A stretch of 57,044 nt of DNA. It comes from DATAFF01 sp036257595. Lineage in GTDB: Bacteria; Pseudomonadota; Alphaproteobacteria; Rhizobiales; Aestuariivirgaceae. Below the pieces are notes generated by a model. It was not told the origin of the DNA. It worked only from the letters and a program-made list of their open reading frames with translations, and ran no database searches. The position numbers and the translations under genes are program-made. The stretch is taken from contig DATAFF010000069.1 of the NCBI GenBank assembly GCA_036257595.1, positions 1 through 57,044 of the forward strand, given 5' to 3'. Every line of letters begins with the position of its first letter. Position 1 is the first letter of the stretch. Below, piece after piece: positions 24,649-31,827 of this stretch.

Positions 24649-26451
24649 ATGAAACACGAGAACGGGATAAGCGGCATGAGCGGCGAGGAAGAGTTGATGA
24701 CCGGCGCGGAGATCGTGCTGAAGGCGCTTGCCGACCAGGGCGTGACCCATATTTTCGGCTATCCCGGCGGTGCGGTGCTGCCGATCTATGATGAGCTGTT
24801 CCAGCAGGACCAGCTGCGCCATATCCTGGTGCGCCACGAGCAGGGCGCCACTCATATGGCCGAGGGCTATGCCCGCTCGACCGGCAAATGCGGCGTCGTC
24901 CTCGTCACCTCGGGACCGGGCGCCACCAATGCCGTCACCGGTCTCACCGATGCGCTGATGGACTCGATCCCGATGGTCTGCATCACCGGCCAGGTGCCGA
25001 CCCATCTCATCGGCAATGACGCCTTCCAGGAATGCGACACCGTCGGCATCACCCGGCCGTGCACCAAGCACAATTACCTGGTCAAGAACGTCAACGATCT
25101 GGCCCGCATCCTGCACGAGGCTTTCCATGTCGCGACTCATGGTCGCCCCGGCCCCGTGGTGGTCGACGTCCCGAAGGACGTCCAATTTGCCAAGGGGCGC
25201 TATATCGGCCCGGCCAATATCGAGCACAAGACCTACCGACCGCAGGTCAAGGGCGACCCCGTCGCCATCGAGGCGGCGGTCGCGCTGCTGCTCCAGGCCA
25301 GGCGGCCGCTGATCTATTCGGGAGGCGGCGTCATCAACTCCGGCCCCGAGGCATCGCACCGTCTGCGTGAGCTTGTCGAGAAGTCAGGCTTCCCGATCAC
25401 CTCGACGCTCATGGGACTCGGCGCCTACCCGGCCTCCGGACCGAACTGGCTCGGCATGCTGGGCATGCACGGCACTTACGAGGCCAACCTCGCAATGCAT
25501 GGCTGCGACGTCATGCTGTGTGTCGGCGCTCGCTTCGACGACCGCATTACCGGGCGGCTCGATGCCTTCTCGCCCGGCTCGAAGAAGATCCATATCGACA
25601 TCGATCCCTCCTCGATCAACAAGAATGTCCGCATCGACATCCCGATCGTCGGGGACTGCGCCAATGTCCTCGGCGATATTCTGGGCCTGATGCACGAGCG
25701 CAAGGCCTGGCCCGATCCGGACAATCACCGGGATTGGTGGAGGGACATTGCCCGCTGGCGACGGCGCGACTGCCTGCGCTACCGGCCGAGCGACGACTTC
25801 ATCATGCCGCAATATGCGCTGGAGCGGCTCTATGCCCTGACCCGCGGCCACGACACCTACATCACCACCGAGGTCGGCCAGCACCAGATGTGGGCTGCCC
25901 AGTTCTTCCGCTTCGAGGAGCCGAACCGCTGGATGACGTCGGGCGGGCTCGGCACCATGGGCTATGGCCTGCCGTCGGCGATCGGCGTCCAGGTCGCCCA
26001 TCCCAAGTCGCTGGTCATCGACATTGCCGGCGATGCCTCGGTGCAGATGACCATGCAGGAGATGTCGACGGCGGTGCAGTACCGCTTGCCCGTCAAGATC
26101 TTCATCCTCAACAATCAGTATATGGGCATGGTGCGCCAGTGGCAGCAGCTGCTCCATGGCAACCGCCTGTCGGAGAGCTACTCCGAGGCGCTGCCCGATT
26201 TCGTCAAGCTCGCCGAGGCCTTTGGCTGCCACGGCATCCGCTGCGCCAAGCCCGGCGATCTCGATCAGGCGATCCGCGAGATGATCGAGGTCAAGGCGCC
26301 GGTGCTGTTCGATTGCCGCGTCGCCAATCTCGCCAATTGCTTCCCGATGATCCCCTCCGGCAAGGCGCATCACGAGATGCTGCTCGGCGAGGACGTTCCG
26401 GATGACGAGATCGAGCAGGCGATCGGCGCCGAGGGCAAGGTCCTGGTGTAG
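24649..26451 (+). CDS. ilvB: Acetolactate synthase, catalytic subunit
   Basis: Thiamine-diphosphate enzyme forming acetolactate or acetohydroxybutyrate, the first common step to Val, Leu and Ile. The 600 residues show GYPGGAVLPIYDEL (with the catalytic Glu region HEQGATHMAEGYAR), SGPGATNAVTGLTDA, and the ThDP motif GDASVQMTMQEMSTAVQYRLPVKIFILNNQYMG-type block in the last third. The start is uncertain: ATG at 24697 has a better ribosome-binding site (GAGGAAG) and fits homologues. ilvH follows by 12 nt. Confidence 0.95.
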   Translation: MKHENGISGMSGEEELMTGAEIVLKALADQGVTHIFGYPGGAVLPIYDELFQQDQLRHILVRHEQGATHMAEGYARSTGKCGVVLVTSGPGATNAVTGLTDALMDSIPMVCITGQVPTHLIGNDAFQECDTVGITRPCTKHNYLVKNVNDLARILHEAFHVATHGRPGPVVVDVPKDVQFAKGRYIGPANIEHKTYRPQVKGDPVAIEAAVALLLQARRPLIYSGGGVINSGPEASHRLRELVEKSGFPITSTLMGLGAYPASGPNWLGMLGMHGTYEANLAMHGCDVMLCVGARFDDRITGRLDAFSPGSKKIHIDIDPSSINKNVRIDIPIVGDCANVLGDILGLMHERKAWPDPDNHRDWWRDIARWRRRDCLRYRPSDDFIMPQYALERLYALTRGHDTYITTEVGQHQMWAAQFFRFEEPNRWMTSGGLGTMGYGLPSAIGVQVAHPKSLVIDIAGDASVQMTMQEMSTAVQYRLPVKIFILNNQYMGMVRQWQQLLHGNRLSESYSEALPDFVKLAEAFGCHGIRCAKPGDLDQAIREMIEVKAPVLFDCRVANLANCFPMIPSGKAHHEMLLGEDVPDDEIEQAIGAEGKVLV

Positions 26452-26463
26452 AAGGGGAACGTC

Positions 26464-27027
26464 ATGACCAAGCCAGCGATCGACCAGCCGGCATCGGCCT
26501 ATTTCCTCGAGGACCGCAAGGATCCGATCGAGGCGCACACCCTGTCGATTGTCGTCGACAACGAGCCGGGCGTCCTCGCCCGGGTCATCGGCCTGTTCTC
26601 CGGGCGCGGCTACAACATCGAATCCCTGACCGTCTCGGAGACCGAGCACGAAGCCCATGTCTCGCGCATCACCATCGTCACCCGTGGCACCCCGATGGTG
26701 CTGCAGCAGATCAAGAGCCAGCTCGAGCGCCTGGTGCCGGTTCATTCGGTGGCGGATCTGACGGTCAGCGGCAATGCCATCGAGCGCGAGCTGGCGCTGG
26801 TCAAGGTGGCGGGAACCGGCGACCACCGCGTCGAGGCCCTGCGTCTTGCCGATGCCTTCCGGGCCCGCGTGGTCGATGCCACCAACGCATCATTCGTCTT
26901 CGAGCTCACCGGCAAGACCGGCAAGGTCGAGCAATTCATCTCGCTGATGCAGCCGCTCGGCCTTGTCGAGGTGGTGCGCACCGGCATCGCTGCCATTTCG
27001 CGCGGCGTCGACCGGCTGCGGGTGTGA
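26464..27027 (+). CDS. ilvH: Acetolactate synthase, regulatory subunit
   Basis: Small subunit that raises activity of IlvB and carries valine feedback control. The 187 residues have an N-terminal ACT domain (HTLSIVVDNEPGVLARVIGLFSGRGYNIESL) and a C-terminal ALS_ss_C domain (ELTGKTGKVEQFISLMQPLGLVEVVRTG). The 27-residue lead before the ACT domain is usual for this group. Two bases after its TGA stop, pdxJ begins. Confidence 0.95.
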   Translation: MTKPAIDQPASAYFLEDRKDPIEAHTLSIVVDNEPGVLARVIGLFSGRGYNIESLTVSETEHEAHVSRITIVTRGTPMVLQQIKSQLERLVPVHSVADLTVSGNAIERELALVKVAGTGDHRVEALRLADAFRARVVDATNASFVFELTGKTGKVEQFISLMQPLGLVEVVRTGIAAISRGVDRLRV

Positions 27028-27028
27028 C

Positions 27029-27763
27029 ATGGCCGCGGCCCTCTCGGTCAATGTCAACGCCATCGCCCTGCTGCGCAACCGCCGCAACCTGCCATGGCCG
27101 TCGGTGGAGGCCATCGCCCGCATCGCGCTCGAGGCGGGGGCTCATGGGATCACCGTGCATCCTCGCCCCGACGAGCGCCACATCCGCCGTTCCGACGTGC
27201 CGGTGCTTGCCCGGTTGGTGCGGCAGTTCCCCGGTGCCGAGTTCAACATCGAGGGCAACCCCGATGCCCGCTTCATCGAGCTGGTCGAGAGCGTCAGGCC
27301 CGATCAGGCAACGCTGGTGCCGGACGACGTCCGCCAGGCGACCTCGGACCATGGCTTCGATATCGCCGCCCACCGCACCTTTCTGGTCGATGTCATCGCC
27401 CGCCTGAAGTCGGGCGGCATACGCGTTTCGGTGTTCGTCGAGGCCGAGCCCGAGCGGGCCGCCGAGGCCCGCGAGGTCGGTGCCGATCGCATCGAGATCT
27501 ACACCGGTCCCTATGGCGGGACGGCCGATCCGGCGGTCAGGTCGCGCGAGCTCGAGCGGATCGTCGCGACCGGCAAGGCGGCCGGCGACGCCGGGATCGG
27601 GCTCAATGCCGGCCATGATCTCACCCTCGTCAATCTGCCGCCGCTTGTCGCCCGGCTGCCCAATCTTGCCGAGGTCTCGATCGGTCACGCGCTGACCGCC
27701 GATGCCCTGATCTACGGCATGGCCGAGACCGTCCGCCTTTATCGGGAGGCATGCGGCAACTGA
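27029..27763 (+). CDS. pdxJ: Pyridoxine 5'-phosphate synthase
   Basis: Condenses 1-deoxyxylulose 5-phosphate with 3-amino-1-hydroxyacetone phosphate to make pyridoxine 5'-phosphate, a vitamin B6 precursor. The 244 residues have the TIM-barrel motifs VNVNAIALLRNRRN, AHGITVHPRPDERHIR (catalytic His and phosphate site), EFNIEGNP, and a C-terminal VSIGHALTADALIYG. It lies 1 nt behind ilvH and 49 nt before ilvC, so it sits inside the ilv gene set. Confidence 0.95.
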   Translation: MAAALSVNVNAIALLRNRRNLPWPSVEAIARIALEAGAHGITVHPRPDERHIRRSDVPVLARLVRQFPGAEFNIEGNPDARFIELVESVRPDQATLVPDDVRQATSDHGFDIAAHRTFLVDVIARLKSGGIRVSVFVEAEPERAAEAREVGADRIEIYTGPYGGTADPAVRSRELERIVATGKAAGDAGIGLNAGHDLTLVNLPPLVARLPNLAEVSIGHALTADALIYGMAETVRLYREACGN

Positions 27764-27812
27764 ACTTGCTAGGTGTTATCAAGCTCTTCGCCAAATGGGA
27801 GGTCGTCCTGCG

Positions 27813-28832
27813 ATGCGCGTTTATTATGATCGAGATGCCGACGTCAATCTGATCAAGGGTCGGAACTTGTGCATCGTCGGCTATGGCAGCCAGGGCCGCG
27901 CCCATGCGCTGAACCTCAAGGATTCCGGCGTCAAGGATGTCGTGGTGGCGCTGCGCCCCGGCTCGCAATCCGCCAAGAAGGCCGAGGCCGACGGTTTCCG
28001 CGTGCTGGGCGTATCCGATGCCGCCAAATCCGCCGATCTCATGATGATGTGCACCCCTGACGAGCTTCAGGCCGACATCTGGAAGAACGAGATCCAAGGC
28101 CAGATCAGGGATGGTGCCGCCATTGCCTTCGCTCACGGCCTAAATATCCATTTCAATCTGATCGAGGCGCCCGCGAGCCTCGATGTGGTGATGATCGCTC
28201 CCAAGGGGCCGGGCCATACGGTACGCAGCGAGTATCAGCGCGGCGGCGGCGTGCCTTGCCTCATCGCCATCCACCAGGACGCCTCCGGCAACGCCCATGA
28301 TCTGGCGCTCTCCTATGCCTCGGCCATCGGCGGCGGCCGCTCGGGCATCATCGAGACCACCTTCAAGGAGGAATGCGAGACCGATCTGTTCGGCGAGCAG
28401 ACGGTGCTGTGCGGCGGTCTCGTCGAGCTCATCCGCGCCGGCTACGAGACTTTGGTCGAGGCCGGCTATGCGCCCGAGATGGCCTATTTCGAATGTCTTC
28501 ACGAGGTCAAGCTGATCGTCGATCTGATCTATGAAGGCGGCATCGCCAATATGAATTACTCGATCTCCAACACCGCCGAGTTCGGCGAGTACACCATCGG
28601 CCCGCGCATCATCAACGCTGAGACCCGCGCCGAGATGCGCCGGGTTCTCAAGGAGATCCAGACCGGCAAGTTCACCAGCGACTGGATCCGCGAATGCAAG
28701 GCGGGCCAGCCGATGTTCAAGGCGACGCGGCGGGTGAACGACGCCCACCCGATCGAGGCGGTCGGCGCCCGCCTGCGCGAGATGATGCCGTGGATCGCCA
28801 AGAACAAGCTGGTGGATAAGGCGAGGAATTGA
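27813..28832 (+). CDS. ilvC: Ketol-acid reductoisomerase (class I)
   Basis: NADPH- and Mg-dependent second step of Val/Ile synthesis. The 339 residues are the standard class I length. The Rossmann GYGSQGRAHALNLKDSG motif lies near residues 24-40, the metal-binding Asp/Glu set is in KEECETDLFGEQTVLCGG, and YEGGIANMNYSISNTAEFG is present. I chose the ATG at 27813, which has GGGAGG 9 nt upstream, over one six codons earlier. The stop codon leads into a heptamer array. Confidence 0.95.
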   Translation: MRVYYDRDADVNLIKGRNLCIVGYGSQGRAHALNLKDSGVKDVVVALRPGSQSAKKAEADGFRVLGVSDAAKSADLMMMCTPDELQADIWKNEIQGQIRDGAAIAFAHGLNIHFNLIEAPASLDVVMIAPKGPGHTVRSEYQRGGGVPCLIAIHQDASGNAHDLALSYASAIGGGRSGIIETTFKEECETDLFGEQTVLCGGLVELIRAGYETLVEAGYAPEMAYFECLHEVKLIVDLIYEGGIANMNYSISNTAEFGEYTIGPRIINAETRAEMRRVLKEIQTGKFTSDWIRECKAGQPMFKATRRVNDAHPIEAVGARLREMMPWIAKNKLVDKARN

Positions 28833-28915
28833 GCGAATAGCGAATAGTGAGTAGCGAATAGTGAGTAGCGGGGGCAGAGCGCTGCCCGACAGCTATTCGC
28901 TATTCGCTATTCGCT
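28832..28915. repeat. Two-sided TAGCGAA heptamer array between ilvC and the S24 regulator
   Basis: Starting next to the ilvC stop, TAG occurs at 28838, 28845, 28852, 28859 and 28866, exactly every 7 nt (units AATAGCG/AGTAGTG variants). On the other strand, TAGs at 28893, 28900 and 28907 lead away from the regulator's stop. The arms (AGCGAATAGCGAATAG and its complement) can form a 16-bp stem enclosing GGGCAGAGCGCTGCCC. Confidence 0.85.
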
Positions 28916-29545
28916 TTACTGAGACGCCCAGACGATCCGCGCCATCCACGCCAGATCGCCGACGCCCAGCGATACCGGCGGGTAGTCCGGCCGGAAGCCG
29001 TTGAGCTCGATCGTCCTGGCGGTCTGGCGTGTCAGCACCCGCGCCATGATCTCCCCCGCCTTGGTCTTGACCACCACGCGGTCGCCGCGCCGCGCCTGCG
29101 AGCCCGGCGACACGATGATCGTGTCGCCATCGCGATAGACCGGCAGCAGGCTGTCGCCGGAGATCTCGAGCGCAAAGGCGGCTGGATCGTTCACCTTCGG
29201 GAAGGCGATCTGCTCCCAGCCGGTCCCGGTCGGGATGCCGCCCTCGTCGAAGAGCCCATTGTCCCCCGCCTTGGCGAAGCCGACGAGCGGGATCGACTCG
29301 GTCGGGCGCTCCGCTTTGCTGTTGACCAGCAGCACGAAATCATGAAACGGCGTGCGCGTCGCATCGAGGATGCGCGACAGGCTCTCCGTCGTCGGCCATC
29401 TCATATGGCCGGCCGAGGACAGCCGTTTCGACTTGTTGAAGGTGGTGGCGTCCAGCCCGGCGCGTTTGGCCAGTCCCGATGTCGATAGTCCGTTTCTCGC
29501 AGCAAGTGCATCGATGGCATCCCACATCTGTTTGTGCGAGAACAT
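28916..29545 (-). CDS. HTH regulator with S24 (LexA/CI-like) domain
   Basis: The product has 209 residues. The N-terminal helix-turn-helix (about 15-40, GLSTSGLAKRAGLDATTFNKSKR) resembles phage-repressor folds. An S24 peptidase-like domain follows from about residue 85. The nucleophile Ser132 is present (ISGDSLLPVYRDGD), but the position 37 residues later, where LexA has its catalytic Lys, is Arg169 (GEIMARVL). Self-cleavage is therefore doubtful. It is divergent from pyrD. The inverted repeat at 29598-29613 is a possible operator. Confidence 0.82.
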   Translation of the reverse strand: MFSHKQMWDAIDALAARNGLSTSGLAKRAGLDATTFNKSKRLSSAGHMRWPTTESLSRILDATRTPFHDFVLLVNSKAERPTESIPLVGFAKAGDNGLFDEGGIPTGTGWEQIAFPKVNDPAAFALEISGDSLLPVYRDGDTIIVSPGSQARRGDRVVVKTKAGEIMARVLTRQTARTIELNGFRPDYPPVSLGVGDLAWMARIVWASQ

Positions 29546-29597
29546 GCGGGCCTCGACTAGGACATTCTGTCACAAGCGCGGTTGAATTAGGAAAATT

Positions 29598-29613
29598 GTA
29601 CCATGCTTGGTAC
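29598..29613. promoter_or_regulatory. Inverted repeat, possible operator of the S24 regulator
   Basis: GTACCA-TGCT-TGGTAC is a perfect 6-bp inverted repeat with a 4-nt spacer. It lies 53 nt from the regulator start and 60 nt from the pyrD start. Size and symmetry suit a dimeric HTH repressor. Binding is inferred only. Confidence 0.4.
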
Positions 29614-29644
29614 CTGCACGCAAGCAAGGCGCGAGCCTCGACGC

Positions 29645-29657
29645 GGCCAAATTGGCC
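29645..29657. promoter_or_regulatory. Palindrome before pyrD
   Basis: GGCCAA-A-TTGGCC is a perfect palindrome 16 nt upstream of the pyrD ATG. It could be an operator or a 5'-UTR hairpin; nothing else supports a function. Confidence 0.25.
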
Positions 29658-29673
29658 TGACAGAGCGCGTTTC

Positions 29674-30747
29674 ATGACCTTGTTCCAACTCACCCGGCCG
29701 CTGCTCGGCATGGTCGATGCCGAGACCGCTCATCGGCTCACCCTCGCCGCCCTCCGTCTCGGCGTGGTGCCGCCGGGCGACGTCGTCGACAGCCTGGCTC
29801 TGGCGGTGAACCTCCTCGGCTTGTCCTTCCCCAATCCGCTCGGCCTTGCCGCCGGCTTCGACAAGAATGCCGAGGTCATCGATCCCATGCTGAGGCTGGG
29901 CTTCGGCTTTGTCGAAGTCGGATCGCTGACGCCGCAACCGCAGGCCGGCAACCCGCGCCCGCGTCTGTTTCGCCTTCCCGAGGATCAAGGGATCATCAAC
30001 CGCCTCGGCTTCAACAATGGCGGCCATGACGCTGCCGTGGCGCGCCTCGAGCGGCGCCGTGGTCGTCCCGGCATTGTCGGCGTCAATATTGGCGCCAACC
30101 GCGCCACCACCGACCGCATCGGCGACTATCTCCGCGGCATCGCCCGCTTCAACCGGCTCGCCGATTACATCACCCTGAACGTTTCGTCCCCCAACACGCC
30201 GGGTCTGCGCCGGCTGCAGGACCGCCGCGAGCTCGAGGTGTTGCTGGCGCGCCTCAAGGCGGAGCGCGAGCGGACCGGCGAGAAGGACGGCCGCATGGCG
30301 CCGCTCCTGCTCAAGATCGCTCCCGATCTCGACGATCCGAGCCTCGCCGACATCACCGAGGTGGCGATCCAAAGCGCGGCCCTTGACGGCTTGATCATTT
30401 CCAACACCACCCTGTCGCGAGCAGGCCTCAAATCGCGCCATGCCGGCGAGGTGGGCGGCCTGTCGGGACGGCCCCTCTTCGAGCGCTCGACCAGGATCCT
30501 TGCCCGCATCCACCGGCTGACCGACGGCAAGCTGCCGCTCATCGGGGTCGGCGGCATTGCCTCGCCGGCCGACGCCTGGAGCAAGATCAGGGCCGGCGCA
30601 AGCCTGCTGCAGCTTTACTCGGCGCTGGTCTATCAGGGTCCGGAGCTCATCCGTGCCATCAATCTCGGCCTCGTCCAGCGGCTCGACCAGCACCGCCTGC
30701 CCCACCTTGCCGCAGCGGTCGGCACCGGCGTCGACGAGTGGCTCTAG
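29674..30747 (+). CDS. pyrD: Dihydroorotate dehydrogenase (quinone), class 2
   Basis: Membrane-associated FMN enzyme oxidising dihydroorotate to orotate with quinone in pyrimidine synthesis. The 357 residues show the class 2 N-terminal helix region (MTLFQLTRPLLGMVDAETAHRL), GLAAGFDKNAEVID, NRLGFNNGG, LNVSSPNTPGLR (catalytic Ser) and the FMN-binding GVGGIASPADAWSKIRAGASLLQLYSALVYQGP. The start is set where homologues begin; the open frame runs further upstream into the regulator. A stem-loop follows the stop. Confidence 0.95.
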   Translation: MTLFQLTRPLLGMVDAETAHRLTLAALRLGVVPPGDVVDSLALAVNLLGLSFPNPLGLAAGFDKNAEVIDPMLRLGFGFVEVGSLTPQPQAGNPRPRLFRLPEDQGIINRLGFNNGGHDAAVARLERRRGRPGIVGVNIGANRATTDRIGDYLRGIARFNRLADYITLNVSSPNTPGLRRLQDRRELEVLLARLKAERERTGEKDGRMAPLLLKIAPDLDDPSLADITEVAIQSAALDGLIISNTTLSRAGLKSRHAGEVGGLSGRPLFERSTRILARIHRLTDGKLPLIGVGGIASPADAWSKIRAGASLLQLYSALVYQGPELIRAINLGLVQRLDQHRLPHLAAAVGTGVDEWL

Positions 30748-30764
30748 GGAACCGACGCGGTTCC
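30748..30764 (+). terminator. Stem-loop after pyrD
   Basis: GGAACC and GGTTCC pair around a 5-nt loop directly after the pyrD stop. No T-run follows, so it may attenuate rather than end transcription into the topoisomerase gene 17 nt on. Confidence 0.3.
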
Positions 30765-30780
30765 AGCGAATTCGGCTGAG

Positions 30781-31803
30781 ATGCATGAAATCGAGCTCGC
30801 ACTGGAAGAAGCCGGACTGCGCCGGATCGACCCCGCGGAAATGCCGATCCGCCGCGTCAAGGCGGGACTTGGCTTCTCCTATGTCGATCCCCACGGGCGC
30901 ACCGTCACCCATCGTCCCACCAGAAGGCGGATCACCGACCTCGTCATTCCGCCGGCCTGGAGCGAGGTGCGGATTGCCGCCGATCCCCAGGCCCATCTTC
31001 AGGCGGTCGGCCGCGACGAGGCGGGGCGTCTGCAATACATCTACCACGAGGCCTGGGAGGACGTGCGCGCTCAGGCCAAGGCGCTTCGCCTCAAGCGCTT
31101 GGGGATCGTGCTGCCGGATTTGCGCCAGCGCGTGGTGACCGCCATCGCGGCCGCCGAGCTGACCCGCGAATCAGTGATTGCCACCGCCATCCGCCTGATC
31201 GACATCGCCGTTCTGCGGGTCGGCCATGAGATGTATGCCGGCGAGGAAAGCGGTCGCGGCGTCGCGACCTTGCTCAAGCGCCATGTCCGGTTCAACGACT
31301 CGACCATCCGCCTGTCGTTCCGCGGCAAGGGCGGCAAGCGCATCGACAAGGAACTCGATGATCCCGTGCTCCTGACCGCCATCGAGCGGCTGCGGCGGGT
31401 GCGCGGCCGGCGGCTGTTTCTCGATCCGACCGGCCCTGTCAGACCTTTGACCGCCAATGACATCAACGCCTGGCTCGGTGAGGTAACCGGCGAGCCGGTC
31501 ACCGCCAAGGACTTCCGGACCTTCCACGCTTCCGCCCTGGCGCTCGAGACCCTTGCCAGGAGCGGTGCCCCGCAATCGCGAACCGAAGCCAGGCGAACCG
31601 CAATGGCGGTGGCGCGCTCGGTTGCGCTGGTCCTCGCCAACACTCCGACGGTCGCCCGCAAAAGCTACATCCACCCCGCGGTCATGACCGCCTATGAGGC
31701 GGGAAGCCTGTCGGAGGACCTTCTCCATCCGGCGCGTCGGCGCGGCCTGAGCCTCGCCGAAACCGCCTTGATGCGTTTCCTGGAGCAGAGTCCCGACGCT
31801 TAG
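30781..31803 (+). CDS. DNA topoisomerase IB (poxvirus-like)
   Basis: Relaxes supercoils by nicking one strand through a 3'-phosphotyrosyl link. The 340 residues have an N-terminal TopIB domain (VIPPAWSEVRIAADPQAHLQAVGRDEAGR, YIYHEAW). The catalytic domain has RLIDIAVLRVGHEMYAGEESGRGVATLLKRHV, FRGKGGKRI, FRTFHASALA and Tyr296 in KSYIHPAV. All expected catalytic residues appear present. It sits 33 nt after pyrD. Confidence 0.92.
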   Translation: MHEIELALEEAGLRRIDPAEMPIRRVKAGLGFSYVDPHGRTVTHRPTRRRITDLVIPPAWSEVRIAADPQAHLQAVGRDEAGRLQYIYHEAWEDVRAQAKALRLKRLGIVLPDLRQRVVTAIAAAELTRESVIATAIRLIDIAVLRVGHEMYAGEESGRGVATLLKRHVRFNDSTIRLSFRGKGGKRIDKELDDPVLLTAIERLRRVRGRRLFLDPTGPVRPLTANDINAWLGEVTGEPVTAKDFRTFHASALALETLARSGAPQSRTEARRTAMAVARSVALVLANTPTVARKSYIHPAVMTAYEAGSLSEDLLHPARRRGLSLAETALMRFLEQSPDA

Positions 31804-31827
31804 GTTGCTACTGTCAGCAACTTATGG

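Noticed and set aside
28832..28915. Regular short repeats considered as a CRISPR array
   Set aside because: The repeat unit is 7 nt with no spacers of 25-40 nt and no cas genes; it is a tandem heptamer array.
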